Source of the DNA: a virus | Length of the DNA stretch: 40,400 nt | IMG/VR virus record: IMGVR_UViG_3300035072_000126 | Coordinates: 1 to 40,400 of that record | Strand: one strand, 5' to 3' | Part shown: positions 31,507 through 38,362 of the stretch, in pieces | How positions within the stretch are numbered: position 1 is the first letter of the stretch | Layout: each line of letters opens with the position of its first letter | Made by a program: the position numbers and the translations under genes | The notes under the pieces: model-generated | Told to the model about the DNA's origin: nothing | What the model saw: the letters and a program-made list of their open reading frames with translations, nothing else | Database searches by the model: none

Positions 31507-31562
31507 TAAACCCCTCTTCCGAACTGCTTCGGATACTCGCTAAATCCCTAAACTCATAAACT
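31507..31562 (+). promoter_or_regulatory. Late promoter Plys with activator dyad
   Basis: TAAACCC upstream, dyad TCCGAACTGCTTCGGA (31518-31533), 23 bases, then TAAACT (31557-31562). The inferred transcript would start near 31569, about 18 bases before the amidase ATG, with AAGGGGG as SD. The arrangement matches the other two late promoters and the position of Plys in Mu. Confidence 0.82.
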
Positions 31563-31586
31563 GGCCCCTACTTTTAAGGGGGCTTT

Positions 31587-32120
31587 ATGAGCAATCGCCG
31601 CGCTACAGCGCAAATCAAATTTATTATCATTCATTGTTCAGCCACGCCGAACGGTAGAGTGACCACGGCGGCTGACATTGACAGCTGGCACAAACAGCGC
31701 GGTTTCACCCGCGACATGTCGCTATTCCCACACCATGCCCCGACGCTGAAATACATCGGCTATCACCTGGTCAACCGTATTGACGGGGTGGCTGAGTGCG
31801 GCCGCTATGAACTGGAAACCGGCGCGCATTGCATCGGCTATAACACCAACGGTATCGGCATCTGCATGGTCGGTACCGACGCCTTTAGCCTGGAACAATG
31901 GGCAACCCTCAAATCTCAAGTCGAGATTTTCAAAAAACGCTACCCCGGCATTACGGTAATGGGCCATCGCGATACCTCGCCGGACACTAATCACAATGGC
32001 CGCGTTGACCCGCAGGAATGGCTGAAAACCTGTCCTGGCTTTGATGTAAGCCAGTGGCTGGCTGGCGGCATGGCTCCGTTAGCGGGGCATATTTTTCCCG
32101 AGGTTCAAGACAATGCTTAA
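31587..32120 (+). CDS. N-acetylmuramoyl-L-alanine amidase (endolysin)
   Basis: 177 residues of the Amidase_2/PGRP type. Ligands visible: His16 in FIIIHCSAT, a later His in MGHRDTSPDTNHNGRVDP, and Cys in LKTCPGFDV (zinc site). WHKQRGFTRDM and GYHLVNRIDG are also typical. The protein cleaves the amide bond of peptidoglycan for lysis. It carries no signal peptide, so it depends on a holin-like channel. First gene of the late plus-strand operon. Confidence 0.94.
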   Translation: MSNRRATAQIKFIIIHCSATPNGRVTTAADIDSWHKQRGFTRDMSLFPHHAPTLKYIGYHLVNRIDGVAECGRYELETGAHCIGYNTNGIGICMVGTDAFSLEQWATLKSQVEIFKKRYPGITVMGHRDTSPDTNHNGRVDPQEWLKTCPGFDVSQWLAGGMAPLAGHIFPEVQDNA

Positions 32121-32385
32121 CAATTTTCTTTTACTCTGCCGCGCCCTTCGCGCCGGCGAATCTCTTGCTGATCCTGCGACTTGGAAGCAACGGCAACTGC
32201 GGTTGAATGCGCTACTGGCTATTTTGTGGTTGCTGGCTAAGTTGTTGCCTGTCGAGTTAGCGCCTGATGATATCGATGCTCTAGCAAACGGCATCGGCAT
32301 GATTGGCGGAACATTGGTTAATGGTTATTTGACAGTGGCCACCACCGTTAAGATTGGTTTCGGACGCTTGCGAGGTGAGTCATGA
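32113..32385 (+). CDS. Holin-like small membrane protein
   Basis: 90 residues. RALRAGESLADPATWKQRQLRLNALLAILWLLAKLLPVEL and VNGYLTVATTVKIGF match small proteins directly downstream of the Mu-like amidase, with two hydrophobic segments (about 31-46 and 61-82). Position and hydrophobicity suggest a holin or holin partner. It overlaps the amidase stop by 8 bp and the Rz gene by 4 bp. Confidence 0.7.
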   Translation: MLNNFLLLCRALRAGESLADPATWKQRQLRLNALLAILWLLAKLLPVELAPDDIDALANGIGMIGGTLVNGYLTVATTVKIGFGRLRGES

Positions 32386-32762
32386 GTTATTTAATTGTAG
32401 CTGGACTGCTAGGTCTGCTTGGCTCAGTGTTACTCGCCATGTTGTATCGGCATAACGCCAACATTAACAAGATCGATGCCGACTATGAGCGAAACCGCGC
32501 CGCCCTGGCCGAACAAGCCAACACTAGCCGGCAGCAGTTGGATAAAGCGCTGCAAACTCTCCATGAAACCCACCGCGAGGAAACTATCGATGCTACAAAC
32601 CCGACACATTTGGCTGCTCGTGACGATTTTGCTAATGCTTGGTCTGGTGATGACGGGCTGCACAGATCAGAAACCGATTCAGGTGATGCAACAGGCGCTA
32701 CCGCTGCCGACTCGACCGGCGCTGCCGCCCATCATGTCAGCCGAACTGACTTGTCTAAGTGA
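32382..32762 (+). CDS. Rz: i-spanin Rz-like protein
   Basis: 126 residues with an N-terminal transmembrane helix (about 3-21, YLIVAGLLGLLGSVLLAML) followed by a charged coiled-coil (ADYERNRAALAEQANTSRQQLDKALQTL). The C-terminal half is Asp/Ala/Gly/Thr-rich low complexity, read in the frame overlapping Rz1. This is the inner-membrane subunit of the spanin pair. The start overlaps the holin-like stop (ATGA). Confidence 0.82.
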   Translation: MSYLIVAGLLGLLGSVLLAMLYRHNANINKIDADYERNRAALAEQANTSRQQLDKALQTLHETHREETIDATNPTHLAARDDFANAWSGDDGLHRSETDSGDATGATAADSTGAAAHHVSRTDLSK

Positions 32763-32874
32763 TGAAGCTTATGAACGCCTAGCCACGCGTAATCGGCTAC
32801 TACGGCAATATTCTGAAGAACTGGAAGTCATTATTAAATCAACTGCCCGGATAAGGGATTCTCCAAATGACTGA
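32590..32874 (+). CDS. Rz1: o-spanin Rz1-like lipoprotein nested in Rz
   Basis: 94 residues in the +1 frame relative to Rz. The start (MLQTRHIWLLVTILLMLGLV) behind GAGG leads to a lipobox (MTGC) and a Pro-rich segment (ALPLPTRPALPPI) typical of Rz1, then a helical charged tail. The lipoprotein spans to the outer membrane and pairs with Rz. About 173 bases of the gene lie inside the Rz coding region, a standard overlap in spanin loci. Confidence 0.85.
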   Translation: MLQTRHIWLLVTILLMLGLVMTGCTDQKPIQVMQQALPLPTRPALPPIMSAELTCLSDEAYERLATRNRLLRQYSEELEVIIKSTARIRDSPND

Positions 32875-33094
32875 TCCTATAGACCGCGCTAATGATACGG
32901 CGCAATTCAATAATGACTTGGCTATTCAACAGCACCGGATCGATCACGCGCTACCTGCGCAGTTGGTGGTCGACGGTGTTGTTGAATGCATTGATTGCGG
33001 GATTGATATACCGGCCGATAGGCTAGCGGCATTGCCGAACTGCGTGCGCTGTATTGATTGCCAGACAATACATGAGATAAGGGAAAAGCAATGA
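32867..33094 (+). CDS. TraR/DksA-type zinc-finger protein
   Basis: 75 residues with a C4 zinc finger CIDCGIDIPADRLAALPNCVRCIDC and a preceding helix rich in charged residues. DksA/TraR-type proteins alter RNA polymerase response at certain promoters. It overlaps the Rz1 stop (ATGACTGA). Occurrence in the late operon of Mu-like phages is usual; its target here is unknown. Confidence 0.9.
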   Translation: MTDPIDRANDTAQFNNDLAIQQHRIDHALPAQLVVDGVVECIDCGIDIPADRLAALPNCVRCIDCQTIHEIREKQ

Positions 33095-33480
33095 CGATTA
33101 GCGTGGATGTATGGGAATTGCTGGGGTTACTGGGTTCTTTACTAGCTGCGTTTTCGGTGGTGATGTTTACAGCCGGAAAGCTGTTAATCGGTCAATTTGA
33201 TCGCCGTCTAACTGAGCGCTTTGCGGCTCAGGATAAAGCGCGCGAAGTGTCGCAAAAGCATTGGGATACTAAATTCACCGCGCTGGAAAATGCTGCCGCC
33301 ACAGAGGCTAAGGAGTGGCAGCGCATTGAAAAAGATATTTTGCTGATGAAGGCTGAACTGCCTAATCAGTATGTACGCCGAGATGATTACATTCGCAATC
33401 AGTCGGTGATTGAATCAAAAATTGACGGGCTGGCCGTCCGCATTGAAAACGCTATTCTAAAAGGGGAACGCCATGGCTGA
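33091..33480 (+). CDS. Membrane-anchored coiled-coil late protein
   Basis: 129 residues with one N-terminal transmembrane helix (about 9-30, LLGLLGSLLAAFSVVMFTAGKLL) and a long charged helix (about 35-125). The pattern matches a hypothetical protein preceding the VpaChn25_0724-type gene in many Mu-like phages. Function unknown. It overlaps both neighbours by a few bases. Confidence 0.78.
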   Translation: MTISVDVWELLGLLGSLLAAFSVVMFTAGKLLIGQFDRRLTERFAAQDKAREVSQKHWDTKFTALENAAATEAKEWQRIEKDILLMKAELPNQYVRRDDYIRNQSVIESKIDGLAVRIENAILKGERHG

Positions 33481-33784
33481 TTTAGCCAAAGTACGCCGTG
33501 AAAACATCAGATGGATGATTTTGTTAACGCTGAACAATGCCGCACCGCACGGTGCATTTGAGAGCATTGTACTGTCGGTCATTAGGGCCGAATACCCGGA
33601 TGCTACGCAGGAAGAGCTACGCAAAAATCTGGACTATCTGGACATGCGTGATCTGATCAGTATCGATCATCAGCCGGATGGCCGCTGGTTCTGCAAGCTG
33701 GAGCGCTACGGTGTGGATGTGGTTGAGTACACAGTGGATGTGGAACCAGGGATTGCTCGGCCGGGGAAGTATTTCAATGCCTAA
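33473..33784 (+). CDS. VpaChn25_0724-family phage protein
   Basis: 103 residues. RENIRWMILLTLNNAAPHGAFESIVLSVIRAEYPDATQEELRKNLDYLDMRDLI is a winged-helix-like segment typical of this Mu-like family (Mu gp26 position), placed just before the terminase small subunit region. A DNA-binding or packaging-related role is possible. Coupled to both neighbours by overlaps. Confidence 0.82.
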   Translation: MADLAKVRRENIRWMILLTLNNAAPHGAFESIVLSVIRAEYPDATQEELRKNLDYLDMRDLISIDHQPDGRWFCKLERYGVDVVEYTVDVEPGIARPGKYFNA

Positions 33785-34016
33785 GTTGAAGTTATCCGGG
33801 CCTCAGAAAGAGATTGTCGACGTTCTTGCTCATATTATGGCTGCAAGTCATATTGCCTCTAATATCGATGGCATGTCGAACTTTCTTAATTATTACATTG
33901 AAAACGGTCTGTCAGACAGACAGCGCGCTATTTATAGCGAATCGAACGATCGTTCTATCCGCGTTAGGCAGGATATAGCCGATATGCTGGAGAAAGAGGA
34001 TAAGGCTAATGCCTAG
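33777..34016 (+). CDS. Small late protein before terminase
   Basis: 79 residues (MPKLKLSGPQKEIVDVLAHI start), helical with a charged C-terminus. The ATG at 33777 overlaps the previous gene by 8 bp. A longer upstream start in the same frame would overlap that gene fully and lacks an RBS. Function unknown. Confidence 0.7.
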   Translation: MPKLKLSGPQKEIVDVLAHIMAASHIASNIDGMSNFLNYYIENGLSDRQRAIYSESNDRSIRVRQDIADMLEKEDKANA

Positions 34017-34557
34017 GCCATCTCCTATCGATGATCTATCTGCCGAACAGCGCACAAAATTTGAAGCTGAGCTGATCCGGCGCAATTTTAAAGATTACGA
34101 TGGCTTAGCGGAATGGCTGCGCGCAAATGGGCTGGAGATTTCGCGCAGTTCCGCCTATCGGCACGGCTCAAAGTTGCAGCGCCGGTTGCAGAATGTCCGC
34201 AACTCCACTGAAGCGGCCCGGCTGATTGCCGAGGCAGCGCCTGATGATGCGGATTTGCGATCGGCGGCGGTGATATCGCTGGTGCAGTCTGAATTATTCG
34301 ATGTAATGGTGACGTTGCAGGATCTAGATGAAGCTAAACCCGAAGAACGAGTAGTTCTGCTGAAAGAATGCGCGCGGTCGGTGCTGGATATGACTAAGGC
34401 CAGTGTGCTACAAAAACAATGGGCAGAGAAAGCTAAGGCCAAGCTGCAAGCGGCAGCGGCAGAAGCTGAGCCTATCGCTAAAAAGGCTGGATTATCAGAT
34501 TCGGATTGGGCGGCGATTCGGGCTAAGTTCCTGGGCGTTGAGGTTGAATCAGCGTGA
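34009..34557 (+). CDS. Terminase small subunit (DUF3486, Mu gp27-like)
   Basis: 182 residues. PRPSPIDDLSAEQRTKFEAELIRRNFKDYDGLAEWLRANGLEISRSSAYRHGSKLQ is the DUF3486 HTH-type N-terminus, followed by a helical dimerisation part. It recognises phage DNA ends for headful packaging. In Mu the large subunit gene follows at once. Here an Acb2-like gene (34585-34911) is inserted between them. Confidence 0.92.
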   Translation: MPRPSPIDDLSAEQRTKFEAELIRRNFKDYDGLAEWLRANGLEISRSSAYRHGSKLQRRLQNVRNSTEAARLIAEAAPDDADLRSAAVISLVQSELFDVMVTLQDLDEAKPEERVVLLKECARSVLDMTKASVLQKQWAEKAKAKLQAAAAEAEPIAKKAGLSDSDWAAIRAKFLGVEVESA

Positions 34558-34568
34558 TTTTTTAAACT
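34557..34568 (+). repeat. ATTTTTTAAACT junction motif, copy 3
   Basis: Lies at the stop of the terminase small subunit and precedes the Acb2-like gene with its GAGAG leader. 12-bp identical to 30897-30908. Confidence 0.5.
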
Positions 34569-34584
34569 AAAAAAGAGAGAAATA

Positions 34585-34911
34585 ATGAAAAACCAACATC
34601 AAAAAATTAAGGGCTACCGCGAGCTAAATCAGGAAGAAATTGATTTGATGAATCGCATCAAGACCAAGGGCGAAGAACTTATGCAACTTCAACATGAGTT
34701 GCAATGTCGTCTGAATACAGACCTTGAGGTAAAAACATCGGCTGCTGATAAATCTAAGTTAGCGCCAAATGATGAGGCTAGCGATGAATGCATCGAACTT
34801 CGTCGTTTTAAGGCAGCCGAACCGCACCGCTGGGCAGCTATCGGAAAAACTGATATTCAGACTGGAATTATGGCGCTAGTACGTGCCGTAGCCCAGCCTA
34901 CAACTGCGTAG
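34585..34911 (+). CDS. acb2: Acb2-like cyclic-nucleotide sponge (anti-CBASS/Thoeris type)
   Basis: 108 residues. The N-terminus KIKGYRELNQEEIDLMNRIKTKGEEL places Tyr at residue 11 and Lys at residue 26, the positions reported as ligand-binding in Pseudomonas phage Acb2. The C-terminus RWAAIGKTDIQTGIMALVRAVAQPT matches the second helix of the Acb2/Tad1 hairpin domain. An acidic spacer (about 55-75) joins the two. Acb2 proteins bind cyclic oligonucleotides and blunt CBASS, and some relatives blunt Thoeris signalling. The gene has its own GAGAG-type RBS and stands between the two terminase genes as an insert. Assignment is by recognition, not by a search. Confidence 0.85.
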   Translation: MKNQHQKIKGYRELNQEEIDLMNRIKTKGEELMQLQHELQCRLNTDLEVKTSAADKSKLAPNDEASDECIELRRFKAAEPHRWAAIGKTDIQTGIMALVRAVAQPTTA

Positions 34912-34924
34912 AGGTTGAAACGGC

Positions 34925-36538
34925 GTGAGCGAATCCGTCAGCGTAGAACCGATCGAGGTTTCAGCCGGGGAAAAAAAAGACCTGCTCGATCTGGTTGATG
35001 AGCAGCAAGCGTTACGCGCCACCCGCAAGTTGCCGCCCGATCAAGTCCCTAAAATTTTACTGCCTTATCAAATCCGCTGGCATTTGGATCAATCTAATGT
35101 CCGCATTGCGGAAAAATCACGCCGGATTGGCTGGTCGTGGGGCTGCATAGCGGCTGAAGGGGCTTTGGAAGCCGCCGCCGAGCACGGCATGAACCAGTAT
35201 TACATGGGCTACAACATGGGCATGGCGGCCGAAAATATCGGCGACGCGCTGACCTTTGCCCGCGCCTATGGCATGGCGTGCTCAGCTATCGATATTAGCC
35301 GTGAGCGCGAGGTGATCGGCGAAAAGCGGCAGGATATTACCCGGTTCCGGTTGACCTTCGCCAGCGGCCATATTTACGAGGCGCTATCGTCTTCGCCCTG
35401 GAACTGGCGGGGCCGCCAAGGTCATGCGTTGATCGATGAGGCGGCGTTTCATCGTAATTTGCGCGAGGTGATCAAAGGGGCGCTGGCGTTTTTAATGTGG
35501 GGCGGCCGTGTCGATATCATTTCTACGCACAACTCTGAAGAAAATGATTTTTTCGATCTGATCCGCGATGTGAAGACCGGCAAGTTGCCGACCTGGAGTC
35601 TGCATCATATCGATTTTGATCAGGCGATACGTGAGGGTTTTTATCAGCGGATCTGTTTGGTTACCGGCCGTGAATGGAGCAAGGAAAGTGAGCAGGCATG
35701 GCGGGATGAGCAGTATGCCAGTTATCCCAGTCAGGAAGATGCTAATGAGGAGTTGGGATGCATCGCTAAGCGCGGTTCGGGCGCTTATTTTACGCGGATG
35801 CTGCTTGAGCAATGCATGATTGATGGTGTGCCGGTGATTACCTGGTCTAAGCCTGCCGATTGGGTTACCGATCCTAACCGGCTGGCGGAAACCGATATCT
35901 GGATTAAGGATAATCTAAAGCCCGTTATCGACAATATGACTCAGCATAAATCGGTATATGGCCAGGATTTCGGGCGGTCTGGCGATTTATCAGTTACGGA
36001 TGTTCTGCAACAGCGCGACCCCAGCCGCTGGACGATGGCGTTCAGACTGGAACTGCGCAATATCCCGTTTGATGTGCAGGCCAAAATCCGCGATTACATT
36101 TTAAAGGCTATGCCGATGCTGCATCATGCGGCGTTTGATGCGAGGGGCAATGGTCAATCGCATGCTGAAGGTGCGTTACAGCTGTTCGGCCAGGCGCGTG
36201 TGTCATGCATGATGGCGACTGCGCAGATGTATATGGATTTTTTCCCTAAATATAAACAATGCCTGGAAGAGCGGTCGTTTTTGATTGCGCGGCATGAAGA
36301 TACAGTTTCGGATCATCGCCGGGTGGTGCTGCGTAAGGGCAATCCTACGATGGATGATGGTCATGATAAAGGCGCGGACGGCCAGCTTCGGCATGGGGAT
36401 AGCGCCATTGCCGGGTTGATGTCGTTTATTGCGACCTTGGCTGCTGGCGGCATGATCGAATATATCCCCATCCCCAGCAAAGAAGACCGCTACTGGGAAA
36501 AAGATGATTTAGATATTGGACGAAAAGGGGCGTATTAA
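34925..36538 (+). CDS. Terminase large subunit (Mu gp28-like)
   Basis: 537 residues from a GTG start (GAGG upstream). The ATPase part shows RIAEKSRRIGWSWG (P-loop-like), HALIDEAAF (Walker B) and a later IISTHNSEEN. The RNase H-like nuclease shows YGQDFGRSGDLS, AFDARGNGQ and RHGDSAIAG acidic residues. This is the packaging motor and DNA cutter. The stop overlaps the portal start (TAATG). Confidence 0.94.
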   Translation: MSESVSVEPIEVSAGEKKDLLDLVDEQQALRATRKLPPDQVPKILLPYQIRWHLDQSNVRIAEKSRRIGWSWGCIAAEGALEAAAEHGMNQYYMGYNMGMAAENIGDALTFARAYGMACSAIDISREREVIGEKRQDITRFRLTFASGHIYEALSSSPWNWRGRQGHALIDEAAFHRNLREVIKGALAFLMWGGRVDIISTHNSEENDFFDLIRDVKTGKLPTWSLHHIDFDQAIREGFYQRICLVTGREWSKESEQAWRDEQYASYPSQEDANEELGCIAKRGSGAYFTRMLLEQCMIDGVPVITWSKPADWVTDPNRLAETDIWIKDNLKPVIDNMTQHKSVYGQDFGRSGDLSVTDVLQQRDPSRWTMAFRLELRNIPFDVQAKIRDYILKAMPMLHHAAFDARGNGQSHAEGALQLFGQARVSCMMATAQMYMDFFPKYKQCLEERSFLIARHEDTVSDHRRVVLRKGNPTMDDGHDKGADGQLRHGDSAIAGLMSFIATLAAGGMIEYIPIPSKEDRYWEKDDLDIGRKGAY

Positions 36539-38211
36539 TGAATTTAATCATGGATTGGCTGGCATTGCTTGGCTCAAAACTGACATCTTCGGCTGTTAAA
36601 GAGAAGCAAACCGATTCGCCAACATCGGCCACATTGCACCGCGAATTTGCAACGCATCCATCTTCCGGCCTAACGCCGGCCCGTTTGGCGGCTATTTTTA
36701 TCGAGGCTGAGCAAGGCAATCTGATTGCGCAGGCCGAGCTGTTCCAGGACATGCAAGAAAAAGATACGCATATTGCTGCAGAGATGAGTAAGCGGATGAT
36801 GGCGGTCAAGAAATTGGATTGGGAGTTACGGCCGCCGCGCGACGCCACGGCAACTGAAAAAAAGAACACTAAATATTTGCAGGACCTGATTACCGATGAG
36901 ATCGATGTCGGCAATTTGAGGATGGATGCGTTGGATGCGATCGGGCACGGTTATTCCTGTATAGAACTGGGTTGGGGGCGAAATTTACAGGACAAATGGT
37001 TTCCGAATCAGCTGGAGCATCGCCCGCCGACGTGGTTTACCACGCCGCCTGACCAGCGTAATACCTTGCATTTACGCGACAGCGGCACTGCGTATGGGGT
37101 GCCGCTGCAGCCGTTTGGCTGGATTCCGCATTTTCATAAGTCGCGGGCCGGGTATATTGCCAGAACCGGGCTGTTTCGTGCGCTGGCTTGGCCGTATTTG
37201 TACAAGAATTACTCGGTGCGTGATATGGCTGAGTTCCTGGAGATTTATGGGCTGCCGATTCGGATAGGTAAATATCCATCGACAGCCAGCGAAAAAGAAA
37301 AGCGGGATCTGCTACGTGCCGTACTCAGTATCGGCCATAACGCAGCCGGTATTATCCCGGATACGATGCAGTTCGATCTGGCGAAGGTGGTAGGTTCAGG
37401 AAATGCCGATTCGTTTATGGCGATGATTAATTGGTGCGAAGCCAGTCAATCTAAAGCGATTTTAGGCGGCACGCTGACCAGTTCGACCGGCGCGAACGGC
37501 AATCGCTCGTTGGGTGATGTGCATAATGAGGTACGGCTGGATATCCGGGATGATGATGCGACGCAATTGGATCAAACGCTGAGTAGTTATCTGGTTTATC
37601 CGATAGCGATGCTGAACGGGTTATTTGCGGATAATCGTTGTCCTAGTTGGGTGAGTGATACGCAGGAGCCGGATGATCTGGCACTGTATGCCGACGCGCT
37701 GCCTAAGCTGGCTGCAGCCGGGGTTCGGATTGGTGTGGACTATCCAAATTTAAAGCTTAAGATTCCGATTCCAGATGAGGGTAAGCCAATATTAGGTGCT
37801 GGGTTAGAGTCGAGTTCCCCGCCTGGAACCCGTGCCGCAGCACAGCCGGCTGCTAATCAGGCCGGGGCCGCAGCTATGGCGGGTCTAATTACGAATACCT
37901 CCTTGACCACGGACGGGAAGACTAGCATGGCTGCTACCAGTCAGCCTGGGCAGGGGGATAATCCTGTTCAGTTGGGTGATTCTATCGATTCACATACCGA
38001 TTTGCTGACGGCAGCGGCCGGGGTATCGATCAAATCGATGGTGAGTGCGATACAGACGAAGGTTGAGCAAGCCGAAAGCCTGGAAGCACTACGCGACGAC
38101 CTGATTAACAGTTACGGCGATCTGGATAGCGACAGCTTGTCCCGTGTCATGGCGCTGGCGTTTGCGACGGCGGATTTGTCAGGACGGTTTGATGTGAGCG
38201 AGGGGAATTAA
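36538..38211 (+). CDS. Portal protein (DUF935, Mu gp29-like)
   Basis: 557 residues. LHREFATHPSSGLTPARLAAIFIEAEQGNLIAQAELFQDMQEKDTHIAAEMSKR and the middle LFRALAWPYLYKNYSVRDMAEFLEIYGLPIRIGKYP are hallmark DUF935. The portal ring is the site of packaging and tail attachment. A Gly/Ala/Gln-rich segment (about 420-460) is a disordered insertion before the helical C-terminus. Coupled to terminase by TAATG. Confidence 0.94.
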   Translation: MNLIMDWLALLGSKLTSSAVKEKQTDSPTSATLHREFATHPSSGLTPARLAAIFIEAEQGNLIAQAELFQDMQEKDTHIAAEMSKRMMAVKKLDWELRPPRDATATEKKNTKYLQDLITDEIDVGNLRMDALDAIGHGYSCIELGWGRNLQDKWFPNQLEHRPPTWFTTPPDQRNTLHLRDSGTAYGVPLQPFGWIPHFHKSRAGYIARTGLFRALAWPYLYKNYSVRDMAEFLEIYGLPIRIGKYPSTASEKEKRDLLRAVLSIGHNAAGIIPDTMQFDLAKVVGSGNADSFMAMINWCEASQSKAILGGTLTSSTGANGNRSLGDVHNEVRLDIRDDDATQLDQTLSSYLVYPIAMLNGLFADNRCPSWVSDTQEPDDLALYADALPKLAAAGVRIGVDYPNLKLKIPIPDEGKPILGAGLESSSPPGTRAAAQPAANQAGAAAMAGLITNTSLTTDGKTSMAATSQPGQGDNPVQLGDSIDSHTDLLTAAAGVSIKSMVSAIQTKVEQAESLEALRDDLINSYGDLDSDSLSRVMALAFATADLSGRFDVSEGN

Positions 38212-38212
38212 G

Positions 38213-38362
38213 GTGGTAGTCGGCGTTTTATTTAACCCCTGTGCGTTTTGGATAGGTGCGCATTACTCTATATATAATAGGTGTCTCTGCATCAATGTGC
38301 TGCCTCTGCTGACTATTTGGATTGTGTTTAAAGGCGGGGTTGTGCCTAAATCATGCCGTTAA
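38213..38362 (+). CDS. Conserved small phage protein (FNPCAFWIGAHYS type)
   Basis: 49 residues from a GTG at 38213 with GAGGGG about 8 bases upstream. The sequence (VGVLFNPCAFWIGAHYSIYN, then CLCINVLPLLTIWIVFKGG) matches a short protein family that I recognise from many phage genomes, with conserved Cys, Trp, His and Tyr. It overlaps the MuF-type gene start by 10 bp. The function is not known to me. Confidence 0.75.
   Translation: MVVGVLFNPCAFWIGAHYSIYNRCLCINVLPLLTIWIVFKGGVVPKSCR

Noticed and set aside
31563-31586. GCCCCT/AGGGGGC hairpin that could hide the amidase SD
   Set aside because: The predicted late transcript starts inside the 5' arm, so the hairpin would not form in that RNA. It could only matter for read-through transcripts.
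38259-38282. TATAAT-like promoter before the MuF gene
   Set aside because: The stretch lies inside a 49-codon gene with good SD and recognised phage family features, so the TATATAAT run is explained as coding sequence.
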